A DNA stretch of 5,337 bases from an uncultured Opitutaceae bacterium (GTDB taxonomy: Bacteria; Verrucomicrobiota; Verrucomicrobiae; Opitutales; Opitutaceae): positions 1 to 5,337 of the forward strand of contig CAMLSH010000293.1 of assembly GCA_946482625.1 (NCBI GenBank), given 5' to 3'. Position 1 is the stretch's first letter. Each line of letters begins with the position of its first letter. The notes beneath the pieces are model-generated. The model did no database searches, was not told the DNA's origin, and saw only the letters and a list, made by a program, of their open reading frames with translations. A program made the translations under genes and the position numbers. Of this stretch, positions 1-5,337 are shown one piece after another.

Positions 1-3000
1 GTCGATTTTTCCCTCTATAAATCGCCCACCATCCAGCGGCGGATCGCGCGGCGCATGGTGTTGAACCGGCACGAGACACCGGACACATACGCGGAGTTTT
101 TGCATGGAAACGCGAAGGAGCTCGATGCGCTCTACTCGGACGCGCTCATCAGCGTGACGAGTTTTTTCCGCAACGCGGAGGCGTTCGAGGTTCTCCAGCA
201 CAAGGTGTTTCCCCGGTTGCTCCAGCAGAAGAGCGACGACCCGCTGCGGGTGTGGGTGCTCGGCTGTTCGACGGGACAGGAAGCCTTTTCCATCGCCATG
301 GCGTACGCGGAAGCGGTGGAGAAAATGCCGCGCGCGCGCCAGCTCCAGGTGTTCGCCACCGATCTTAACGACGCGAATTTGGATAAAGCCCGCCACGGTC
401 TCTACACCAAGAGCCTCGCGCAGGATGTCTCGCCCACGCGTTTGCGGCGCTTCTTCGTCGAGGAAGAAGGCGGCTATCGTGTGGTCAAATCGCTGCGCGA
501 GCAGGTGGTTTTTGCGCGGCAGAATCTCATCACCGATCCGCCGTTCTCGCGCATGGATTTGATCAGTTGCCGCAACTTGATGATCTACCTGGAGCCGAGT
601 CTGCAGAAGAAGGTGCTGCCGACTTTCCACTACGCGCTCAAGCCGGAGGGCTATCTGTTTTTAGGCGCATCGGAATCGGTCGGCGGGTTCACCGAGCTTT
701 TCGAGCCGGTGGACAAAAAGCAGAAAATTTTCTCCAGGAAAGCCGCGCAGACGCGCGTGTTTCATCTCCCGGTCAAGCTCGGCTCGGGCGCGCGGGTCGC
801 GCCCGACACGGCCACACGCGTATCCGCGGTGGCGGGACGCAAGCCAGGCGTGCTGCCCGATGCGTTCACCGGAGAGATCAGCGCCGAGCGCGAGGCCGAC
901 CGCGTGGCCGTCAATAAATTCGCCCCGCCCGCCGTGCTCATCAACGCATCGCTGCAGATCCTGCAATTTCGCGGTGCGACCGGCACGTTTTTGGAACCGC
1001 CGACCGGCAAGGCGAGTTTCGATGTGCTGAAGATGGCCCGCGAGGGACTGATGCTTTCGCTGCGCGCGGCGATCAACAAGGCGAAGAAAGACAATGAAAC
1101 CGCGCGAAAGGAGAACGTGCATTTCGAGCTGGGTGGTCGCACGCGGTGGGTGAACATCGAAGTCGTTCCCCTAAAAAATCTGAAGGAACGCTGCTTTCTC
1201 GTGTCGTTTGAGGAGCTGGAAAAACGCGGAGGTGCCGTGTCCGCGGTGGGCCGCGGGAAGCCGCCGGAGAGAGCGGAGATCGCGCCGCGCTTCGCCAACA
1301 AGAAGGAGGAGTCCTCCTACGTCGCGGCGATCGAACGCGAACTCGCGGAGACGCGTGATTATCTCCAGGCCATGCGCGAGGAACACGAAGCGTCCGCCGA
1401 GGAGTTGCAGGCGTCGCACGAAGAAAGCCAGTCCGCCAACGAGGAGCTGCAAAGCATCAACGAGGAGATGGAGACCTCGAAGGAAGAGTTGGAATCGACC
1501 AACGAAGAGCTGACCACGGTCAACGAGGAAATGACTCACCGGAACCTCGAACTCAACCGGCTGAACAGCGATCTCACGAATCTTCAGACCTCGACCAAGC
1601 TCGTCATCGTGCTGCTCGGGCGCGACCTCACGCTCCGCCGCTTCAGCGCGCAGGCGGAGAAACAATTCAACCTTCTGCCGACCGATGTCGGCCGTCCGCT
1701 GGGCAACATCCGCCACAATCTCGATCTGCCCGATCTGGAAGCCTTCGTCGCCGACGTGATCTCCACCGTGCGCGAGCGCGAGTGCGAGGTCCGCGACAAG
1801 CAGGGCCGCTGGCACGCGTTGAAGGTGCGTCCCTACCTGACGCTCGATAACAAGGTCGATGGCGCGGTCCTCGTGTTGGTGGATATCACCGCGATCAAGG
1901 AGACGGAACAGGCGGTGATCGCCGCTCGCGATTTCGCGGAGGCGATCATCGACACGGCGCGCGATCCGTTACTGATCCTCAACGCCGATCTGCGCGTGGA
2001 GCGGGCCAATCAAGGTTTCTACGACACCTTCAAAGTCACGCCGGCGGAGTCGATCGGGCGCACGCTCTTCGAACTCGATCACGGCCATTGGAACATCCCG
2101 AAGCTGCGCAAACTCATCGAAGATATTTTACCGCGCCATAGCTTCTTTAATAACTTCGAGGTCGCCCACGACTTCGAGCACATCGGACGCCGCACCATGC
2201 TGCTCAACGCGCGGACCCTGAGCGAAGCCAAGGGCCAGCCCGCGCGGATTCTGCTCGGTATCCAGGATGTCAGCGAACTGCTGCATTTTCAGACGCAGAT
2301 GCGGCACTCGGAGCTGCGTTATCGCCGCCTGTTCGAGGCCAGCCGCGACGGCGTACTGATCCTCGATCCGGCCACGCGAAAAATCATCGACGCCAATCCG
2401 TTCATGACGGAGCTGCTCGGCTATTCTCATGAGACGCTGGTGGGCAAAGAGCTCTTTGAGATCGGCGTGCTCAAGGATGAAGAGGCGAGTCGCGCGGCCT
2501 TTCAGGAGCTGAAGAAAAACGGCTTTATCCGCTACGAAAATCTCCCGCTGGAAACCAAGGTCGGCCACCGACGCGAAGTGGAGTTTATCAGCAATCTCTA
2601 TCCCGAGGGCACCGGGCACGTTATCCAGTGCAACATTCGCGATGTCACGGCGCGCAAGCGGACGGAGCGGGAACTTTCGGAGAAGGCCCGGCTGCTCGAT
2701 CTGAGCAACGACGCCATCATCGTGTGCGATCTCGACGACAAAATCCGCCTCTGGAACAAGGGCGCGGAAAAACTCTATGGCTGGACGTTTAAAGAAGTGC
2801 TCGGGAAGCCGTCTCTGTCCTTGCTCCAGACGGAATTTCACAAGCCCAAGGAAGAGATCATCGCGAAGTTGCATCGCGATGGAGAGATCAATGGCGAGGT
2901 GATCCAGGTCGCGCGCGATGGCCGCCGCGTGCCTTCGCTGTGCCGCTGGGTTTTCGATGCCGATACGAAATCGATCCTGACCAGTTACACCGACATCACC

Positions 3001-4197
3001 GCCCGCAAAACCGCCGAGACGGAAATCGCGCTGGAGCGCGACAAGGCGATCGCGGCCCTGCGCTCGAAAGACGATTTCGTCGCCACGCTCTCTCATGAGC
3101 TGCGTACGCCCCTGAATGCGGTGCTGTTGGTCGCCACCGATGGCGCCGCCGATCTCAGCTTCCCGGAGAAAGCCCGGGCCGCGTTCGAAGTCATCGCGAA
3201 GAACGCGCAGCTCGAAGCCCGGCTCATCGACGATCTCCTCGATCTGACGAAGATCACGCATGGCAAGATGCCGCTCGAAATGCAGCGGCTGGATCTGAAC
3301 ACGGTGCTGCGCGATGCGATCACGACCATGGGCACGGAGTTCAAGGAAAAGAAAATCCTGCTGACGACGGATCTGACGTCGGAGTTCTGTACGGTCGTGG
3401 GCGATTCGATCCGCCTTCAGCAAGTCTTCTGGAACGTCCTGAAGAACGCAGTGAAGTTTACCCCGAGTGACGGAAACGTGCGCATCCTGACCCGCGTGAA
3501 CCGCGCGAACAACGAAGTGATCGTCACTATATCGGATAGCGGCATCGGCATGACGGCCGACGAGATCACGCGTGTATTCACCGCGTTCTCGCAAGGCGAT
3601 CACGCGGTGAGCACCGGTTCGCATCGCTTCGGCGGCCTCGGCCTGGGGCTGGCGATCTCGCGGCTCCTCGTGCGGCTGCATGCGGGGCGGTTCACCGCCA
3701 CCAGCAAAGGGCGCGATCAGGGGACGGTATTCTCCATCGCGCTGCCTCTAGCTGCGGAGAGCGACGCAACCCAGGTAACTCCCTTCAGTCCGCCTTTGAG
3801 TCAGACCACCACGACGGATCATCCGCCGGCGAAGCGCAGCATTCTCGTCGTTGAAGATCACGACGCGACGCGGAATTCGCTGGCGGGATTGTTGCGGCGG
3901 CGCGGACACACCGTCGCGACCGCAGCCTCGGTTTTCGAGGCGCTCGCGCAGGCGGAGACACAGCGTTTCGATCTGGTGATTTCCGACATCGGACTGCCCG
4001 ACGGCGACGGCTGCGATTTGATGACGATGCTGCATGAGCGGCACGCGTTGAAAGGGATTGCGATGACCGGCTACGGCATGGAGCACGACATCGCCCGCAC
4101 GCGCGGCGCGGGCTTCGTGGCTCATCTGACCAAGCCGATCACGATGCAAAACTTGGATTCCGCCATCGCGGCGTTCAGCGTACCGGTGGAGAGTTAA
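1..4197 (+). CDS. CheR-type methyltransferase / multi-PAS / hybrid histidine kinase fusion, 5' end missing
   Basis: The reading frame is open from base 1, so at least 1398 residues are visible and the N-terminus is absent. Residues are numbered from base 1. Residues 1-249 match CheR, which uses SAM to methylate glutamates of chemoreceptors: entry helix DFSLYK, SFFRN (R57), SAM loop [10 protein letters not shown] (88-97), FATDLND (118-124), ISCRNLMIY (188-196) and LGASES. A PAS-like domain specific to CheB/CheR fusions covers about 295-410, then a heptad coiled coil about 440-530. Further PAS domains lie at about 530-632, 642-760, 773-885 and 895-1004; several end in the usual D-(I/V)-(T/S) junction. 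HisKA has phospho-acceptor H1032 in SHELRTPLN (ExxT present). HATPase shows N1149, DSGIG (1179-1183) and GGLGLGLAI (1211-1219). The receiver has E1285/D1286, D1329, T1356 and K1378. No membrane segment is visible, so it should be cytoplasmic. The family usually carries CheB upstream. Substrate and partner are unknown. The first ATG (55) lies inside the CheR domain and is not the start. Confidence 0.96.
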   Translation, partial: VDFSLYKSPTIQRRIARRMVLNRHETPDTYAEFLHGNAKELDALYSDALISVTSFFRNAEAFEVLQHKVFPRLLQQKSDDPLRVWVLGCSTGQEAFSIAMAYAEAVEKMPRARQLQVFATDLNDANLDKARHGLYTKSLAQDVSPTRLRRFFVEEEGGYRVVKSLREQVVFARQNLITDPPFSRMDLISCRNLMIYLEPSLQKKVLPTFHYALKPEGYLFLGASESVGGFTELFEPVDKKQKIFSRKAAQTRVFHLPVKLGSGARVAPDTATRVSAVAGRKPGVLPDAFTGEISAEREADRVAVNKFAPPAVLINASLQILQFRGATGTFLEPPTGKASFDVLKMAREGLMLSLRAAINKAKKDNETARKENVHFELGGRTRWVNIEVVPLKNLKERCFLVSFEELEKRGGAVSAVGRGKPPERAEIAPRFANKKEESSYVAAIERELAETRDYLQAMREEHEASAEELQASHEESQSANEELQSINEEMETSKEELESTNEELTTVNEEMTHRNLELNRLNSDLTNLQTSTKLVIVLLGRDLTLRRFSAQAEKQFNLLPTDVGRPLGNIRHNLDLPDLEAFVADVISTVRERECEVRDKQGRWHALKVRPYLTLDNKVDGAVLVLVDITAIKETEQAVIAARDFAEAIIDTARDPLLILNADLRVERANQGFYDTFKVTPAESIGRTLFELDHGHWNIPKLRKLIEDILPRHSFFNNFEVAHDFEHIGRRTMLLNARTLSEAKGQPARILLGIQDVSELLHFQTQMRHSELRYRRLFEASRDGVLILDPATRKIIDANPFMTELLGYSHETLVGKELFEIGVLKDEEASRAAFQELKKNGFIRYENLPLETKVGHRREVEFISNLYPEGTGHVIQCNIRDVTARKRTERELSEKARLLDLSNDAIIVCDLDDKIRLWNKGAEKLYGWTFKEVLGKPSLSLLQTEFHKPKEEIIAKLHRDGEINGEVIQVARDGRRVPSLCRWVFDADTKSILTSYTDITARKTAETEIALERDKAIAALRSKDDFVATLSHELRTPLNAVLLVATDGAADLSFPEKARAAFEVIAKNAQLEARLIDDLLDLTKITHGKMPLEMQRLDLNTVLRDAITTMGTEFKEKKILLTTDLTSEFCTVVGDSIRLQQVFWNVLKNAVKFTPSDGNVRILTRVNRANNEVIVTISDSGIGMTADEITRVFTAFSQGDHAVSTGSHRFGGLGLGLAISRLLVRLHAGRFTATSKGRDQGTVFSIALPLAAESDATQVTPFSPPLSQTTTTDHPPAKRSILVVEDHDATRNSLAGLLRRRGHTVATAASVFEALAQAETQRFDLVISDIGLPDGDGCDLMTMLHERHALKGIAMTGYGMEHDIARTRGAGFVAHLTKPITMQNLDSAIAAFSVPVES
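1396..1584 (+). repeat. Nine uninterrupted heptads forming a signalling coiled coil within the kinase fusion
   Basis: Residues 466-528 fall into nine consecutive seven-residue units without insertion, of the form NEELQSI / NEEMETS / KEELEST / NEELTTV / NEEMTHR. Position 4 is Leu or Met in eight of nine units, and Glu or Asp pairs precede it. This is the pattern of a parallel coiled coil joining the CheR/PAS half to the PAS/kinase half. The DNA is visibly repetitive (gag-gag and gaa-gag codons), but the repeat is a protein-level one. Similar Glu-rich linkers are characteristic of CheB/CheR/PAS fusion proteins, so it supports the family assignment. Confidence 0.85.
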
Positions 4198-4201
4198 CGC
4201 G

Positions 4202-4225
4202 GTATCGGAGGGCCGCCTCTGATGC
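4202..4225 (+). terminator. Stem-loop 5 bases after the kinase stop, possible terminator without T-tract
   Basis: Arms 4202-4211 and 4216-4225 form a 10-bp stem around a GCCG tetraloop, with two G-U pairs (4203/4224 and 4207/4220) and the other eight Watson-Crick. It starts just after the TAA of the kinase gene. No run of T follows, so it is not a classical intrinsic terminator. It could be a weak or Rho-assisted terminator, or a 3'-end stabilising structure. The pairing is seen directly; the role is inferred. Confidence 0.5.
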
Positions 4226-4266
4226 GACGCAGGGTTGCACCCCATGGCGCAACCCCGGCGCGCAGC
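4221..4266 (+). repeat. Imperfect inverted repeat with perfect 7-bp core, intergenic
   Basis: The core arms GGGTTGC (4232-4238) and GCAACCC (4249-4255) pair perfectly around a 10-base loop. The pairing can be extended outward imperfectly so that 4221-4238 matches 4249-4266 at 13 of 18 positions. The outer part of the 5' arm overlaps the preceding stem-loop (4202-4225), so the full version and that stem exclude each other, while the 7-bp core is compatible with it. No T-tract follows. It could act as part of a bidirectional or Rho-assisted terminator, or be a REP-like element; neither can be decided here. Confidence 0.45.
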
Positions 4267-4277
4267 GTAACGTGTGT

Positions 4278-4309
4278 GTTCCAGAAACCGGCGACCATGC
4301 CGGAGGAAC
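4278..4309 (+). promoter_or_regulatory. Leader hairpin that would mask the dodecin Shine-Dalgarno
   Basis: GTTCC (4278-4282) pairs with GGAAC (4305-4309), and CCGGC (4288-4292) pairs with GCCGG (4299-4303) around a 6-base loop. The two stems are separated by five unpaired bases on one side and one on the other. The 3' arms include nearly all of GGAGGA at 4302-4307, the ribosome binding site of dodecin. If it forms, translation would be repressed until the structure is opened by ribosomes, temperature, protein or ligand. It does not resemble the conserved FMN riboswitch. Pairing is seen; regulation is inference. Confidence 0.35.
4302..4307 (+). promoter_or_regulatory. Shine-Dalgarno of dodecin, decides its start
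   Basis: GGAGGA lies 6 bases before the ATG at 4314, near ideal spacing. It fixes the dodecin start at 4314 rather than at the in-frame GTG at 4272, which would add 14 residues not seen in dodecins. Confidence 0.85.
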
Positions 4310-4313
4310 CACC

Positions 4314-4523
4314 ATGAACGATCACGTCTACAAACTCATCGAACTCACCGGCACCTCGGCCACCTCCATCGAGGACGCCGTCAACACCGCCATCGCCCGC
4401 GCGAACAAAACGCTCAAAGGCCTCTCCTGGTTTCAGGTGACGGAAACGCGCGGCAATATCGAAAACGGCAAGGTGCTGCACTGGCAGGTGACGCTCAAAG
4501 TGGGCTTCCGCCTAGAAGGCTGA
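4314..4523 (+). CDS. Dodecin, small flavin-binding storage protein
   Basis: This encodes 69 residues, the normal full length of bacterial dodecins. Dodecins form hollow cytoplasmic dodecamers that bind pairs of flavins (FMN, riboflavin or related) and are thought to store or buffer free flavin and quench its photochemistry. The sequence follows the family throughout: a first strand [13 protein letters not shown], a single helix at about 18-35 beginning [10 protein letters not shown], a second strand WFQVTETRG (39-47) and a third [14 protein letters not shown] at the C-terminus. W39 is the expected tryptophan that stacks on the flavin ring, and Q58 lies 19 residues later, as in characterised dodecins. 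The start is set by a strong Shine-Dalgarno 6 bases upstream, which sits inside a possible masking hairpin. The gene lies 116 bases after the kinase gene and 45 bases before a methyltransferase gene on the same strand, so cotranscription with the latter is possible. It looks intact. Confidence 0.96.
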   Translation: MNDHVYKLIELTGTSATSIEDAVNTAIARANKTLKGLSWFQVTETRGNIENGKVLHWQVTLKVGFRLEG

Positions 4524-4568
4524 GCAAGCGCGGCCCGGAGCATTGCGACAAACGACTGCGCCCTGTTC

Positions 4569-5297
4569 ATGAAAGCGCATGGCTTGAGCGCATCGGGCGC
4601 GGTTCGACCGCTGCTTCACGGAGCGGTCGAGCCGCACGGTTTCTCGGCGCTGGAGTTGCGCGTCATTCTGCCTGAGATTCTGGATACGCTCCCAAGCGAC
4701 TCCCCGGCTGCGCGCGCGTCGCGCCGGGATTTGCGCGTCATCAATCGCCTGCTCGGGAGCCACGCGTGGTTTCGCGCGATCCTTCGTGAACGTCGTCGCC
4801 CGGGCGACGACGTTTTGGAAATCGGCGCGGGTACGGGAGAACTCGGCCGAGCCTTGCACGCGTTTGTGCCGGAGCTGGCCGGGCTCGATCGGATGAGCCG
4901 GCCGTGCAACTGGCCGCCGTTAGCGCCGTGGTTTGAAACCGATGTGCTCTCCTTCGGCCGCTGGCGCGAGTTCCCGGTCGTGATCGGCAACCTGTTTTTC
5001 CATCACTTCGACGGCGAACGGCTGGCGCGAATCGGCGCGCAACTCGACCGGCACGCGCGGCTGATCGTGGCGAGCGAACCACTCCGCGCTCCACGCGCCC
5101 GCCGACTGTTTTCGCTGCTCTGCCCAGTGATCGGTGCGCATCCCGTCACGCGGCACGACGGCCGGGTAAGCATCGGCGCCGGATTCCGTGGCGAAGAACT
5201 CCCGCGTCTGTTGCGGCTGGACCCATCGGTCTGGAGATGGCGGATACGCGAAAGCTGGCTGGGTGCCTCGCGGCTGGTCGCTGAAAGGCGGTCATGA
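4569..5297 (+). CDS. Class I SAM-dependent methyltransferase, small-molecule type
   Basis: This encodes 242 residues. The first 75 or so form an N-terminal part containing RRDLRVINRLLGSHAWF, followed by a Rossmann methyltransferase fold: motif I DDVLEIGAGTGELG (80-93, SAM-binding glycine loop), the acidic residue ending strand 2 at D107, an acidic D125 in FETDVLSF, and motif IV VVIGNLFFHHF (137-147). It has no signal peptide or membrane segment. This type of protein is usually annotated only as methyltransferase and is often seen next to FAD-dependent oxidoreductases in secondary-metabolite or quinone-type loci; the substrate is unknown. ATG 4569 has no convincing Shine-Dalgarno: GGAG at 4537-4540 is too far away. 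The frame stays open back to the dodecin stop, without another ATG, GTG or TTG in between. Its stop overlaps the next start as ATGA, indicating translational coupling. A 26-bp perfect palindrome lies just before and into motif I. Confidence 0.88.
   Translation: MKAHGLSASGAVRPLLHGAVEPHGFSALELRVILPEILDTLPSDSPAARASRRDLRVINRLLGSHAWFRAILRERRRPGDDVLEIGAGTGELGRALHAFVPELAGLDRMSRPCNWPPLAPWFETDVLSFGRWREFPVVIGNLFFHHFDGERLARIGAQLDRHARLIVASEPLRAPRARRLFSLLCPVIGAHPVTRHDGRVSIGAGFRGEELPRLLRLDPSVWRWRIRESWLGASRLVAERRS
4789..4814 (+). repeat. Perfect 26-bp palindrome inside the methyltransferase gene
   Basis: The left half AACGTCGTCGCCC (4789-4801) is followed directly by its exact reverse complement (4802-4814), and two more T residues follow. 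As RNA it would form an 11-bp stem around a CCGG loop; as DNA it is a two-fold symmetric site. It encodes part of the E-R-R-R-P-G-D-D-V segment entering motif I, so coding constraint explains some of it, since Arg and Asp codons CGT/CGC and GAC are complementary in register. No role is known. Confidence 0.9.
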
Positions 5298-5300
5298 CCG
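5284..5300 (+). promoter_or_regulatory. Shine-Dalgarno and ATGA junction, within a 12-bp palindrome
   Basis: AAAGG at 5284-5288 ends 5 bases before the ATG at 5294, a usable ribosome binding site for the next gene. The overlapping stop and start (ATGA, 5294-5297) sit in the centre of the perfect palindrome CGGTCATGACCG (5289-5300). The overlap indicates coupled translation; the palindrome may be incidental. Confidence 0.6.
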
Positions 5301-5337
5301 TGGTTCAGACGGTGCGGATAATTGGCGGTGGACTCGC
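5294..5337 (+). CDS. Start of a probable FAD/NAD(P)-binding oxidoreductase, cut by window end
   Basis: Fourteen complete codons are visible, MTVVQTVRIIGGGL, and the last two bases (GC) fix the next residue as Ala. The pattern of a short leader, a hydrophobic beta strand VRII and then GGGLA is the first strand and phosphate-binding loop of a Rossmann dinucleotide fold, as at the N-terminus of FAD-dependent monooxygenases, geranylgeranyl-reductase-like enzymes and amine oxidases. The usual signature is GxGxxG; here the first Gly is preceded by Ile and the third lies beyond the window. The start is supported by the ATGA overlap with the methyltransferase stop and by AAAGG 5 bases upstream. The pair is therefore probably an operon acting on one substrate. 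An NAD-dependent dehydrogenase or another Rossmann protein cannot be excluded from so few residues. Confidence 0.7.
   Translation, partial: MTVVQTVRIIGGGL

Noticed and set aside
276..279. Gln93 in place of the first Glu of the CheR loop GEEAYS as a possible inactivating change
   Set aside because: GQEAYS-like loops occur in CheR domains of CheB/CheR fusions as I know them, and the second Glu (E94) is kept, so it is probably normal variation.
1381..1584. Tandem DNA repeat in the gag/gaa-rich stretch
   Set aside because: The units vary at nucleotide level and the periodicity is explained by protein heptads; it is not an expansion-type repeat.
661..1815. Several antisense frames opposite the CheR/coiled-coil part
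   Set aside because: They overlap each other and a well-conserved gene, and one is only the mirror of the Glu-rich heptads (Leu/Val-rich repeats). No domain supports them.
2128..3681. Long antisense open frame of 517 codons opposite the PAS/kinase region
   Set aside because: It is rich in Arg, Gln, His and Asp, has no recognisable domain, and lies entirely opposite a conserved kinase. Long antisense frames are expected in GC-rich genes with this codon bias.
4198..4313. FMN riboswitch (RFN element) before dodecin
   Set aside because: The region is too short and lacks the conserved multi-stem RFN sequences; only simple hairpins are present.
4274..4675. Arg/His-rich open frame across dodecin and the methyltransferase start
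   Set aside because: It is an out-of-frame reading of dodecin with biased composition and no family resemblance.
4512..5156. Antisense frames opposite the methyltransferase
   Set aside because: They are Arg-rich, show no motifs and have no initiation signals, while the + strand shows clear SAM-binding motifs.

Overview
The window is GC-rich bacterial DNA with strong G/C preference at third codon positions. All four supported genes lie on the + strand. There is no rRNA, tRNA, CRISPR array, transposase or attachment site. The gene content (a very long CheR/PAS hybrid kinase, a bacterial dodecin, and a methyltransferase/FAD-enzyme pair) fits an environmental Gram-negative bacterium. Opitutaceae-like Verrucomicrobiota is my best guess, but this rests on general resemblance and is weak; Proteobacteria or Acidobacteriota are not excluded.

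Layout. Positions 1-4197 hold the 3' part of one giant signalling gene that is already open at base 1. It encodes a CheR-type methyltransferase domain, a PAS-like domain, a Glu-rich heptad coiled coil, four further PAS domains, a HisKA/HATPase kinase core and a C-terminal receiver. The missing 5' part probably encodes a CheB methylesterase domain. Positions 4198-4313 are a 116-base intergenic region that is almost wholly foldable: a 10-bp stem-loop just after the kinase stop, a second GC-rich stem-loop, and a third that would cover the Shine-Dalgarno of the next gene. Positions 4314-4523 encode a 69-residue dodecin (flavin-binding protein). After 45 bases, 4569-5297 encodes a class I SAM-dependent methyltransferase. 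It overlaps by ATGA with a gene starting at 5294, of which only 14 full codons are visible; these end in a Gly-rich dinucleotide-binding start typical of FAD-dependent oxidoreductases.

How they may work together. The kinase looks like a self-contained soluble sensory hub whose output leaves through phosphotransfer, and nothing ties it to the downstream genes except strand. The methyltransferase and FAD enzyme are clearly translationally coupled and look like the start of a small tailoring or biosynthetic operon, of the kind sometimes found beside type III polyketide synthases; that link is inference because the rest lies outside the window. Dodecin could share a transcript with them and buffer flavin, which is also inference.

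The most unexplained sequence signals are a perfect 26-bp palindrome inside the methyltransferase gene (4789-4814) and the chain of hairpins before dodecin. I do not see clear evidence of a wholly new system.
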